From Strigops habroptila (Eukaryota; Chordata; Aves; Psittaciformes; Psittacidae), in contig NC_044290.2 of the NCBI RefSeq assembly GCF_004027225.2, forward strand, positions 3,922,906 through 3,986,905: DNA of 64,000 bases, read 5' to 3'. The translations under genes and the position numbers were made by a program. The notes under the pieces are model-generated. The model ran no database searches, was not told the origin of the DNA, and saw only the letters and a program-made list of their open reading frames with translations. Positions 49,787 to 62,400 of this stretch are shown in pieces; within the stretch, counting starts at the first letter, position 1, and each line of letters starts with the position of its first letter.

Positions 49787-50150
49787 CCACCACCGGGATT
49801 TTGCACCCCCCCTGGAGCCGTTCGGGATGCAGCAGCTCCCGCGCCAGTCCCGGCACCAGCCGCTTGATGGCCATCCTGCTTCGCAGAAGAGCAGCACCGG
49901 CGGCGGAGGGAGGCCCCGGTTGAGGCTGGGAGTCTGCAGTGACCCCGGGGTGGCACCCAGGGACCAAAGGGACCCCCAACCACCCCCAGCAGGGCTCAGG
50001 CGCTGCTCCCGGGGCTCACCCTCACCAGGGCTCCTCGGGGAGCACCAACCACGCAGCCCCCGGCTCCCTCCTGCACTCACAGCGCACCCCTCGCGTTCCT
50101 CAAGCTCTGCTGCAGCACTGGAAGCAGAAATGAGTGTAGAAAACGTTGAG
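49787..50150. promoter_or_regulatory. CpG-dense block, candidate CpG-island promoter
   Basis: Roughly 25 CpG dinucleotides in about 360 bases by eye, in a window that is otherwise CpG-poor. It includes ctcccgcgccagtcccggca and agcaccggcggcggaggg. Such blocks commonly mark vertebrate promoters. If it is a promoter it may serve a minus-strand gene (possible first exon inside) or a plus-strand one. Confidence 0.45.
49788..49874 (-). CDS. Possible first coding exon of an unidentified gene
   Basis: Inside a CpG-dense block, an ATG with strong context (A at -3, G at +4) opens 29 codons starting MAIKRLVPGLARELLHPERL and ends at the donor GTGAGC in phase 0. I do not recognise the protein. Reading past the donor continues open for some codons, so the exon end rests on the donor alone. 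A possible next exon with matching phase lies at 47990-47913. GC-rich sequence has few stops, so chance is a live alternative. Confidence 0.28.
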
Positions 50151-50185
50151 GAACGACCCCAGACAGCGCCAGATGTGCTGCCCTG

Positions 50186-50225
50186 GAGCCCAGAGCACTG
50201 CCCAGGAGCCCAGAGCACTGCCCAG
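50186..50225. repeat. 20-base tandem duplication
   Basis: gagcccagagcactgcccag occurs twice in direct succession. Confidence 0.85.
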
Positions 50226-50287
50226 GTCCTGCCACTGAGAATCCTACACGAGTGCTGCAGGAATCCCACATGAAGAAATAAGTCCAC

Positions 50288-53200
50288 TGCTCTTGCCTGC
50301 TACTGGGATTGTGCAGGTTTGTTCTGGAAACATAAGAAATGGAGAGTAATGGGTTTGCAGAGGCCAGTCATCAGGTCAAAACTCTGCTTTTCCCCTCTCT
50401 GAAAGACCACTGCAGCAGGAAACTCCCCCTATGGTCCCCCCACACTGCCACAGTCACCTCAAGGTACTTTTAAAGTCAGTGTGTTTACAAGAACCACCCA
50501 GGCTCCAGGTCCCTGCTCTGATCAGGTAGTAGTAAAACAGCCAGGAGGCTCAGAGGAGGAACCTCCACTGTGTAACGCAAATTCATTCAACAACTGAATG
50601 CAACGAAACAACTAAACCATCCGTAAGGCCTGACACATGTAGCAATTTGCCTTCCTTCCTCATCCAAGTGAGGAGATAGTACAAAATCCTAAAGGCTTCT
50701 CCTCCCCTTGGTGGGAGCTGCCCAGGGTAGGGCAAATCCTCTACCTGCAACAGGACTTAGTGGTGACGCAAACCCTGGAGCCTGCAGCAGCCTTCAGTCA
50801 GGTGCATGTGATTTAATAGGTTTGATGGGATTTTCTGGACTGCTAAACACTGTGAGGTAGTTAAAAACCTGTGCAGCGTGTTGAGTGCTACAGCACATTA
50901 GAGATGTTAAAGTCTTGAGAGCTTCTTTAACAGCTATGGTTGTTCCTCTTGTTTTGACTGTGCAACACCCAGAGAGATGTCTGCAGGTGGGTGAACCAGA
51001 GGGTGGGTGCCCACCAACAGCATCCTGAGGACTCAAGGTGAAACATTCATACACATTAGGAGAAACAGCCACAGTTCCTGAAAATCGAGATTTTAAAATG
51101 CCATGGATTTTGGAAGGGACAGAAGTTCTCATTCTTACAAGCACACGCTGTCTCACTCAGAAGAAAAAAAGAAATAAATGGAGTTTTGCTTCACAGTTTA
51201 TTTGCTTCACAGTGAGTTTATTATTCACACTCACTAAAAGGTTTGTGGTTTCCAAGGTTCTCATGGTTTTATGGATCTTTCTGATGTTTCTCAGGAACCA
51301 ACCCTACAATGTTTAATAAAGGCCAGCCACGCTTTCACCCCTGTGCATACAGTGGGGTGAGACAACTTCCTGTAACACAAAAGGCCAACAACTCATTCTG
51401 ACATTCTTTTTGATAAATTCTCCAGAGGACCAGTTTTTGCTCCAGAAACACCAAAGAGATGATAGTGCAAGCAGAGAGATGTCATTTCACAAGGGTCTTT
51501 AAGTGAGATGCCGTCATACTCACACCGTCTTCTAAGAGTTTGGCATTTTGACTGCCAGGTTCAATTTTCCCCCCAGAAGCCTTTCCCAAGGGATTCACTC
51601 TCAGAACACTCCGCTCAAGAAGTCTCAATCACAGCAAGTCCTACATGGCCTCAAATGAAGGATTATCTCTCATTTCATTTTGCTACAAGGCTTTCTTTGT
51701 GAGATCCTGGTCCCAGCCAAGGACCCCACATGATACTGCAATACATATACCACCAAGCCATAAATCTCAACGGGCCTTACATGTACGACTGGAGCCAGGC
51801 AAATTACCATTTAACTCCAAAGCAGTTAGAGTTAACTGCTCAGTCTAGAGACTACATCCATTTCAGTTCCAGTTGGGTTTACCAAAGCCCTAGCTACTCA
51901 GTGCATTTCAGCACCCCCCAAAACTGTGCTGCTTTAGAGATAGCTAGAAAGGTGCTAAGAAAGTTGTTGTGTACCTACTGGATCAGTGTTACTACGTAGG
52001 ATTGTGGTGACCAGCATGAACAGGGGATAAGGGTTGCAAGCTCTGCTGATACTGGAAAACACCTCTCCCCTGGAAAGGCATCATCAAAGCAGCTTCATCT
52101 GCTTAAAGACTTCCTGCAACATGATCCTAAAACCACAGCACTTCATCTCATGGCTTTCTCCTGTACAACCCAACTTCCACAAAGCTCTGGCTAACTGGGC
52201 TGCAAATGAGCTATTCAGGAATTCCAGACACATCCTTTTTCTTTTGTTTAGCTTTCATTTTGATCCCAGTGTCAATACAGGAAAACCTCAGCAGCACAGA
52301 TTTGTCAGGCTTCTCTCAGTACCACTATGTTTGTTTAAAGCACCTCATCTAGCAGATGTATCCAGCATCAGTATAAGGAGCTAAGAGTGGTTCACAGAGC
52401 AGTCAGCTAAAGCTGCTCTTGCTCCACTTTGCCCAGCGTACATTGAGTATGAGAAGGCCAAGGAGGGAACCAGATCATTTTATCACTTCCCTGGCTACAG
52501 TAGAGGTTCACAGTAATGCAGTTGCTCCTTTGGCAGCATAGGAGGCAGGAGGAATATTTCCAAGGGAACAGCAATTTAAAGTTGTAGCATACTTTCAAAC
52601 CAACAGGCTTCAGGGAGGAGGTTTCACCTCTGCTTAACACCACCACCCCCCTGCTTCCCCAAGGGCTCTGCTCTCCAGCAAGGGCAATGGGGGCATTTGC
52701 TCATGGGCCTCACCTCTGTCTCCAACATCCTCCTCCTGCAAAGGACAGGTCAAAGAAGCCTTCCAGTTCCTTCAGGTACAGAGTTTGCCTTGTGCTTCTC
52801 ATTCCCCCTGTCCCCATCCAGTCACCTGCGGAGATGTCAGTAGGACAGACTAGGTGGGGAAGAGATACTGCAACTTCGACCATACAGAAAACCCCAGAAC
52901 CACTTCCGAACATCGTGGTCCTAAAATGCAGAGGTATGACAGTCTTGAGGGGTTATCTTTAAACCAGCAGACTTTTGGCTCGGTGGCGCATCTCCCCGTA
53001 GTGCAGGAGAAATACAGCCATGAGCCCACACTCAATGAGGGGCACACCAGCATTTGTGAAACTGCAGCCCGTGACAGTCTGGGTCTCGGTCCGCTTCACC
53101 CCAGTGCTCAAATACACTGGCTCACCCTCCAGCTCCACAGCTCGCTCCTGATCCAAGATTTCTTCTCAATGCACAAGCCCTCCACAGGCAGCAAGTCAAC

Positions 53201-56200
53201 AACAGAGCCAAAACCACTGACAAAGTGTGTCCAGCCCCACATGTTTCAGTCACCGACTGTGATGGTGAAGCCTCTCCCACCAAGCAACAGAGCTGCTTGC
53301 ACACTGAAATGCCACAGAAAACTGTGAAATGAAAAATGTTTTGGCACCCCCCAAAACTATTATATCCAAAAGAAACAAGACTCTACTTGCTTTCCAGGAA
53401 AAACAGGAGGTGAAATTAGAAGCAGCTGTGAGAAAAAACATTAGTTGTGCTGTTCTAACCCACTTTGGGTTTATCTGTTCTTCCCCAGCCTGAGGAGTCA
53501 CTCTTTGAACTGGAAAACTCCCTTTTTGGTGGTTAGATCATCACTGGGGAGAAAACAGTTTTTGTTTGTGCATTTGTTGTGTTGCCTTGTTGTGCTTTCT
53601 AAAGGTTTTCCCACTGGCTTTAAAGATAAACATTTCCCGAGCCAGCCTGAATGAGATTCTGCATTTGCTGCTTTGGGGTTTAAAACTTGAGCCATTTTCC
53701 TTGCTTCTGCCATTCCCCTCAATGACTGACACTTTGGCAGCCACAGGTAGACAAGCCACAGGCTGAGAGCAGGGATGTAACATAAAACTAACCTTGTCTC
53801 ACTAAAGCAGATGTCTGGCCCAGCCAGGGAAGGTGCCACTCATTTCTGCGGTAGCACTGCTGGCGGTGGGGACCATGGAGTCTTTCCAGCATCTCCAGCT
53901 CACAACAGAGCTGGGCTTGACTGTGAGGATCCTCCTTTGGGGCTTCAGAGAGGTTCCATGACCTTGGCTGTCCCCCCAGCACTTACTGCAGCCTTTGCTC
54001 CCTTTCATCAGCAAAATACGGGATAGTGTGTTTGTTGACAATTGTAACTCCTGACCTGATGCTCAGGATATTATGTGTCAAATGGTTATTAAATGAGGTC
54101 CCCGAGGACTACACCAAGACCATAGTACACTACTTGACTTCCAGAGAAGCAGTACAACTTCCATGCACTAAAAACTTCTCTGTATTATTTGTCAGCTCAG
54201 CACAAAGGCCATGAACCTCAACAGCTGCCTTCTCCCTGGGGAGATGCCCCATGGTGCAGCTCAGGGGAACTTGTCCCCCAGCCCAGACTCCCTCTGGCTG
54301 CACAGCAGCTGCCATCAGATGAGTTTAAATTACCTGTTTTGCTCTGTATCACTAAAGGAAGTTGTGGCAGAATCAGATTTAAACTTCTCACCTGTTAAAG
54401 AAATTTAAACTTTGTTATAGAAGCCTGGAGACCTTCCAGAGAAGAACACCACAGGAGAAGAGATCATCAGTGTTGTTTTGTGTTACTAATCAGCGTTACT
54501 AATGTAAATGTATCCTATTATATGAGTAGTCCTGATGTTGTACTTTTTTTCTTGGGAAAAACATAGCCTCAGGCTCATGGCCCCAAAATATCACAATTCT
54601 TTTGTGGAAACTTTTCCAACTTCAGGTATTTTTGAGCATAACATCATCAAATTATGCAGTCTGATCTCAAACAAATGAAAGGGAACAGTCCTGATTTACA
54701 GAGGTAAATTAAAGGGGAGAAAAGACAGCAAGCAAAGGAGAGACAGTTCCACATGAGATAAAGTGCTGCTACTTTCCCTGTTTTGAGAGGCTTTTGACAA
54801 CCACCCGGGGGAAAAGAAGAGAAATAGGCTCCCTGAACATCTCTGAATAGGCGCTCTGTCACCATCTCTGAACAATGTCCAAGCATGGGTGGGCATAGGG
54901 CAGGGAGACGTTCCCTGCTAAAGTACTAACTTTTCAAAGTATATGGAATAAGGAAGGCCATTGTCAACAGTAGTGTCCTTATTCAACATGGCAGAAGGAA
55001 TATTCATCCCTTGGGACATTGGAGTTTGGCAGATTGACTTTGTCTTCCTCTGAATCCTCCTGGCAGCTAACGCGGACCTTCCAATCAGTGTTTGCAAGCA
55101 AAGCAGCTTTACAGTAACTGTCACCTCAGCAGACCATGGGCTCTGTACAGAGTCACCAGCCGTGACTGCTATAAGCCAGGAAGGAATGGAGAAACCCACT
55201 CTGCCAGTTCCCAAATACAGGCCTTCAAAGTCATAGTGAATTCCTGATGAGGTGTCCAAGAAGGCAGCCTTCATTTCCAGAAATAGCTGTTCTGCTGGGC
55301 GCAGCACATGGGAACACCGGTGAAAGAACACACTGTTCTTCCGTGCCAAGGCAGGACAAGGTTGATACTCAGAGGAGGGACCCACCACTAGGGCAGGCCA
55401 GGGCAATGCTGCTCTGGGAGCCATAGCTGTTAATGACCTTCGGCTACCAGACAAGCTTAGTGGCTACCAGACAAGCTCAATGGCAAGCAGACCTGCACCG
55501 CTTCTTGCAGAAGGGCAAGGCTGGCCCCAGCTTATTCCTCAGCCACACCATTCCAGTCCCAACCTCCTCCACAGCAGTAGGATAAAAGCAAAATGCACAT
55601 CTGTAAACGGTGCAGAAGGGGAGGAAGAGTTGTACAGGCTTCATGAACACAGAGAGGAAGCCAGGAGAAATCAGGCTAGAAACCGGTACTGCAGTTATGC
55701 TCCATTTGATTTAGAAATTTCATTATAGGTTTTTTTCCATCATAGAGGTTGTACGTCCTTCAGCAAAGAGCCTCAATTCAGAACATCTTTCGCCTTGCTG
55801 TAGTGTCTCTCCTCCCACCAACAAACAAAATTAACTTCCTTCATTTCCTTGTTCTGGAAGCACCAAAAGCTGCTCCCCCTGTCATCTCAGAAACCAGGGG
55901 TCTGACGATTTTTCAATCCCAGTGCCACAAAAACAATGCCACAATGGCCAGGGAGCAAAACTGGTGATGCTGGAAGCAGCGCAGACAGGAGACACAACTT
56001 TAACATCACCCTGAACTGTGTTTGCAGTTCTTTATAGTGTAGCATCACCATGTCTGCACTGAATCACAAGAAAGAAAAAACAAAAAATAGTTAATTAAGC
56101 ATATAAGTCATAAGAAAAGCTCAAAATCGCTGCTTTGCATGATGGCTTTGTGAACATTCATGTGCAATTCTGCAAGAAGCTAATTACCAACTCAAACCAA

Positions 56201-59200
56201 GATTTTTAAAAATACCCATTATCAGAGCACTTCAATAAATAAATGAATGTAATCACAACTTCATTCCTTACCAAGCAAACATGAGTAAAGAGTCATGACA
56301 ATAGCAAATGCAGATGACATGGAGAGAAGAATAATGCTCATTTACTAGACTCTGTTCCCATTTTCTGCTGGGTTTTAATTCAACCATGTCCAGGCACAGG
56401 GTAAACACTTCTTCCAGCAGACTTGCCTGGATTTGGCTCTTAGACAGCCATCGTCTTTCTCTAGTCACGTATCCTTGTTGTACCATGGCCGAGCTCAAAA
56501 CATCCCTAGGCTTTCACGGTTGTAACCATGAAGAGTTCCAGGACACCTCAGTCAGTTCTAGCAAGGACACAAACAGCATGAGGCACCTAAACACAGGTGG
56601 GAGCTGTCCTAGAGTTACACAAACCAAAATCACAGCAGATGAAGAGGTGTCTGCAGCTGATAACTGCTCTGCCCGTGACTGATTTGCGACAGGCAATTGT
56701 TTATCAGCAGCAAGTTTCCTCTGGACCAAAGCTGAAGCTTTGGAAAAACAGGTCAATCTGTGGAGACCAACTCCTTTCCTTAACCACAAAATGTTTGAAA
56801 GATTTGTTTCATCCAGAATTCAGAGGCTGAGGAACAAAAGAGATGAAGATCTGGGTAGCAAATTATCAAAAGCACAAATAGCAAAATGCAACACCCCTGT
56901 GAGAGGCAGGAATACAAAACGTGTTCTAAGGGAGATTACAACTAGTAGGAAAGACATTCAAGAAACCAGGAAAAGTGGGAGGGCTTGCTCAGGGGAGAGA
57001 GTCTGGAATCCAAGGAGTAACACATCCCATGCTCTCAGATTCAGTTCTTTCTTGCTGATCGCTCTACTTCATTTGGCCACCAGGGTTTCTGTAAAAGGCA
57101 AGAACACATTTGAGCTCTCCTCAGAACTTAAGCAGGTGCCCAGCTTGATGACTCAAACGCGAGTCATCACAGGCATGAAGCCACCAAAGGATTTTCCATA
57201 CAAACACAGAACTGCACGCACCTCCTTAGAAATACCTGTAATGCAGGAGAAACATTTTGAGCACCCTAAATCTTGAGCTGTCCTCAAAGAAGTTTCAGTA
57301 ATTGCAGCTGTGTATATTGAACATAACCATCTTTATCTTCTCTAGCCAAGTATAGTGTCCTCCATGAAAAATGCAATTTATTTTTACATTAAAACTAGTC
57401 TAATAAACTTCATTCACTTTTTAATCATTATGACCACATATAATGTGACCTCTATTGATATCACTTGTGATATCACTCCTGAATGGCTTTTTCCTGGCTG
57501 GTGCACACACTTCTACTTATATCTTAACTCATTCTTGAGTACTAATACTGTGACTCAGTGGGATATTGAGTCACCAGTGATGTGAGACCTGTCCCCACAG
57601 CCCAGTTCATCAATAACACAACAGCAGAAGCAAACACACTCATCTGATAGCTGCTACACAAGAAGTGTACTCCATCGGGACATCAGTACTCCTCCATCAG
57701 GATGTCCCCCTACCATTGTGCTCTTGCAGTATCAGAGAAACCAAAGGGTGTTGGGTTTGAGGAACAGCTCCATGTAGGGAAAAGATCTAGTTCCTCTGCA
57801 GAGAGCAAGGAGATAAGAGATTTATTTGTAGCCTTATTAGTTTCTAAGAAGAGACACTACTTCCAGTTTCCATCACCATTACTGTCTCCACATTGCAGAG
57901 AGTGCCTTCTCCTGCTTTCTGTTCTTGCCCCTGACATCTCAGGTCCGCAAGGCAGATACGGTTGTTAAGAGTCCCAGAACTCCTACTGGCAGAGGACTCC
58001 AGGTCTATCCATCTCATGGAGGAGCCATCCAAGAGCAGAGTGCAGCCCCAGAGGGGCCACCATGGCTGAGACTGGGAGATGACTCAAACGCTAGCAGAGA
58101 CCCAGTTCCTTTCACCAGATACCGGCAGATACAGAAAGAGCTTCAGAAAACCTCTTCATACAATCTGGACCTTTCTGAATTTCCCTTTGGCAGCTCTCTG
58201 GAAGATTCACAGCCCATTCGGCTTGCGCAGTCTTTGGCTGAAAGGTGCTTTCATCACAGGGATAGCTCCAGGGAGGACATCCCAGTCTGTTCCTCCTTCC
58301 CTCTTGTGATTTGCAGTGCTGCTGTGGGGATTTCCCCTCAGCTGGGGGAAGACCCCAAGTCTTCTGTACCCAAAACACTCCTGCATACCACTAGTCAACA
58401 ACCAAGGACTTGTGCCAGGGAGGAGGAGGAGGAATCTAAGTAGCCCTCACCTTTCCTAGGAAAGGAAAATGCAAACCTGTGAAGATTATTCACTGAACAG
58501 ATTGGACTTCTTGCTGGGAAAGTCAGTATTTTTCACCGCATTTTATTTACTGCTTCAACTTTCATACCAAATCTCACAACTGAAACCCCTTTAGAGTACC
58601 CACTCTGTTCCCAAGTGACTCTGCTCCAGTTTAGCTGTCAGACAAAGCAGCCATGCCTCAGGCAATGTCCTCCACATCAAAATCATCAACCATATGGGTC
58701 GAAGAGTCAGGGACAGAGCTCTTTAGGCGATGTCAGGGTTGAGGCAGGAGTCGTGACCCCAGAGCCAGGGCAATCCTCTTCTCAGGGAGATGCAATTCCC
58801 ATCATTGCCGATGGTCTGCTCGGCTGCCTCTGGGCCACATATGTCTGACTTGAGATTTTTAAAACATATGGCTTGCTGATCCCCAGTTAAACTCTTCTCC
58901 TCTATCTCCACATTAGCTCACAGATGAAGCCTGAAGGACTGGCTCCAGCTACACCTGCAGCTTTCACAGAGGACATTGCAGGGAGCTGAATCCCTTCCAA
59001 TATGGCTTGTTCAGAGCCATGCTCTGAAGAGGTAACAGAGCTGGGAGCTGAACACAGAACTCAGCGCCTCATCTGCAACATCAGCCTTTTACAGCCACAG
59101 TAAGACAAATCTTCATTAAAAGTAATAATAGTGATAAAAAGAGTGCACACCCCATGAATGTGGAACTAATCCTCCAGGCTTTGATTACAGATCACTTGTC

Positions 59201-59423
59201 ATTGTCAGCTCACCTTCTAACAACAGTTAGGAAATCCTCATCAGTCCAGTCAAACCTATTTTAGCAGACTGAAACATTGGCAGTGTTGCATGGGAAACAC
59301 GGAACATACATTTCACCACTGAACAGGGCCCACAGATTGTCCTCCATTGCAAGAGAGAAAAAAACAGACCCACATGAACCAGTGTTTCCTATTAATAAAT
59401 AAATTAAATCAGTTTTAAAACTT
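50288..59423. other. Long non-coding stretch, no supported gene
   Basis: No recognisable exon, LTR or CR1. Open frames of 172-178 codons occur at 54918-55454 (minus), 56740-57276 (plus) and 57925-58443 (plus) but lack domains, repeats, signal peptides or splice support. A 20-base tandem duplication is at about 55443-55482. Confidence 0.45.
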
Positions 59424-59441
59424 CCCCCCCCCCCCCCCCCC
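59424..59441. repeat. Poly-C tract
   Basis: 18 consecutive C. Such a run is prone to length variation and sequencing error. Confidence 0.95.
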
Positions 59442-62400
59442 GATTATTTAATAGAAGAAACTGCAAGAGAAGCAGGATCAGAGTAGCAGGGAGGAATCCA
59501 TATCATTCACATCAGAAACACTGAAGCAAACTGGGTTACAGTTCTTGAGGTTGCTGACAACCTACATACAGTTGCATAGAAATGGGGAAATTAATATCTT
59601 AGTGCTTTCAGTCTGCTAGTTCAAATTCACCATCTCCCAAAGTGGAACTGGTTACAAGGTGCTGACAAGACTTCAAAACAGAGACAGATCTACCAAAGGG
59701 GAAAAGAAGAAAAAGAATCAGTGTAAATTCACCTTGGAAGAGGTGGTAGAGATGAATGAAGAATTTGATTGAGCCACAGGCCTAACCAAAAGGTCCACCA
59801 ACATAAAGGATGATTTTTCACTGCACTTTGAACCATATGCTGTAACATAGTCTCTGCTTCTACCCTTTGAAGTAAAATCTCCGGTCTGTGTTTTTACAAC
59901 AGAATAGGAAAAAAAGAACAACATAGCTTTTGTGGGGAGTTTTGGTGGGTTTTGTTTTGTGTTTTCGGGGGGAGGGGGGTGGGCGATTTTCTTTTTGTTT
60001 TCTGACTTTTTACACACAGACACAGTATAAAAAGCACAATAAAATAGACAAAGGAGACATGAGCTTACTAAGCACAAGAGTTGAACAAGCTGTGGGAAAA
60101 TATCATAGAAATAATATCCTTTAAACACTCCCAAAAAAGCCTTTTCTTCCTGCTAAAATCTTTGTCTCCCTTTCCTTACCTGCTCAGAAGTTTCCCACAG
60201 TTGTGTCGGGGCTGCAGGAGAGCAGAGCAGACACCCATATTTCCAGCACTGTGTGAGCAGGGCTGCATGAGGCCACTGGTCCTTGTCCTCATCAGCTCCA
60301 CAACAGCAGTGGCAGAGGGGTGGCTGCTCACAGGCACCATCCTCATCAGCTTCTGCCTCAGCTGCAATCATATGGGATCCACATGAGGCCTGCTTGGACC
60401 CAATATGGTCAGAAAAGCAGCTGTCTGGGGGTAGCAAGCCTAAAGGGACATTTAAGTCCCTCCCTCCAGCCTTTGGATAGTGATCAAGGAGCAGTGTTAA
60501 TTTGTGCATCTCAACAGCAAGAAGCTGTTTACTTTGCTTTATACACCAGGCAGGGTGGGGAGAGGGTGGAAATCATCCTGGAAAATTGACAGGTAAGACA
60601 ACTCACAGCTCCTCATCTTCCCTGAAAGCCATAGGATGTCTCAGTGGCACCCTTCACGCTGCAAGGGAAACAGCTAATGGAAGCACTGAGATGCCAGGCA
60701 GACTTCCACTGGAAGCAGTGAGAAAATTACAGCTGCCCAAGCAAGTACCACTGCTGGGCATGTGCTGATAACACAGGAAAAACTTAAAAAAGGAAAAAAA
60801 ACAACCCCTGCACCCCCTACTACACTCCTCTACCAATTGGAGTAAGGTTTCCCAGCCTAGGAAGGGATCTACTCAGTCAAACATGCCAAGATTCACAGAG
60901 CCAGAGATGAGCTTCAAACAGGGAGAGCTTTCCAAGCTCAGTGTTTTGGAGATATGAAAATGGCTGTGATTGCTCCTTTCTCCATGGAAGTGCAGGGAGA
61001 GCTCTGGGTCTGAGTTCTCCCAACCACCTTGGAATAGAGAGTACAGGACCAGGGAGTGATGCATGATGTGATCGATGTGATGCAGGACAGAAGCTACAAA
61101 CCACACAGCACCCACAGAGCTGCTCTCATTTGCAGCCATGTGGTTCTTCAGAGAAAGAAGTAGTCGCTGATCTAAAATGAGTGTGATCTCCAGTAGGAAA
61201 ATGCAGTATCTTCTCCGGAAGTTACTCATGGACTGAAGCATTATAGCACAGATTTTATCTGCAGAGATAAGGATTTCACAGCCCTGAGCAAACTCTTGCT
61301 CTGCTTAAGCCTAGCACTGGCCCATGGAGGCTGCCTGGGAGCCAGGAAGCAGCACTCAACACACACCTACAAGGACCAGATGGATGCCAGGCCATGCTGC
61401 AGAGCCTCTGACCAAGATAAAGTCCTCTTGAGGGAGATAGAGGCCATCCCACCAAGGTTTGTTAGGCATTCTACCATAGCACTAACACCACACCACATAA
61501 CTGCTTTTGTAAATACATCAACCTCAGTCCTGAGAACAACTCAGACTTGATTCTTACAACCTCCTCTGAGCAGCTGCTCTGGTAGGCAGGAATGCCCAAG
61601 GGACACTTAAACTGTCAGTTACTCAATCCTTTATGAACTACCAGAGTCTTTCTGTTTAAGCAGCTTTCTCCTTACCTCGCCTTCACCTCCCTGACACCTA
61701 CACAAGCAGCTCCCAGCCCTCCTCCCAGTCTCTGCTCTGCTGGGCAGAATAAGCCCAGCAAAGCTTCCCTAATCCCCTCCAGAGAGATGGCCATGCTTTA
61801 CCTTTCCTGCACCTGCTCAAATGCCAGATTCTCACTCTAAATAAAGTCAGCTCTTTTTCCCAAAAGCATTTAAGACCCAGCTGCAGCCTGCAGCTAAATC
61901 ACCAGCATCATATTCAAAATCTCTATCTTCTCAAGAGAAGAGAGACATCCCCTCTTCAAGAGCTCTGCCTAGAAGAGGCAGAACAGGGAATACCTCCAGC
62001 TCCTTCACCCCAAGATTTCAGTGAAAGACATTTCAGAGTTCAGAGATTTCCATTTTCCATCCTGATTCTGCAGTCAGGAGAGACAAGGGCTGGCTTTGCA
62101 GTAATCTTCCTCTCCTGCCTGTGCATCTAAATGGACTATGAAATTGGGAAGCAGGGAGTCCACGCATCCTCACCTGTGCCTGGCTCCTGCGCCAGCCCTG
62201 CATCCATCTCGGCAGCAGGAACGCTGCACGATGCTGGACCTCTGCCCAGCTCCTGCTTGCTCTGCCAGCCCAAGTGTCATGAGAAACCCAGGGAGAGAAA
62301 GAAGAAAAGTAAATCAAGGTAAAACCCATCCTCATCTTCCCCTTGCCTCACCATCCCCATTAGAGCAACGAACTCAAATCTCAGCAGCCGGTACCAAAGC

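Noticed and set aside
49731-50273. 180-codon plus-strand and 167-codon minus-strand frames across the CpG block
   Set aside because: Long frames are expected in GC-rich DNA because stop codons are AT-rich; only the short ATG-to-donor segment is kept as a candidate.
54918-55454. 178-codon minus-strand frame
   Set aside because: No domain, signal peptide or splice support; its size is within what chance gives in 64 kb read in six frames.
56740-57276. 178-codon plus-strand frame
   Set aside because: Basic, low-information sequence without any family signature; likely chance.
57925-58443. 172-codon plus-strand frame ending in an acidic run
   Set aside because: Looks slightly protein-like but has no recognisable domain and overlaps open frames on the other strand.
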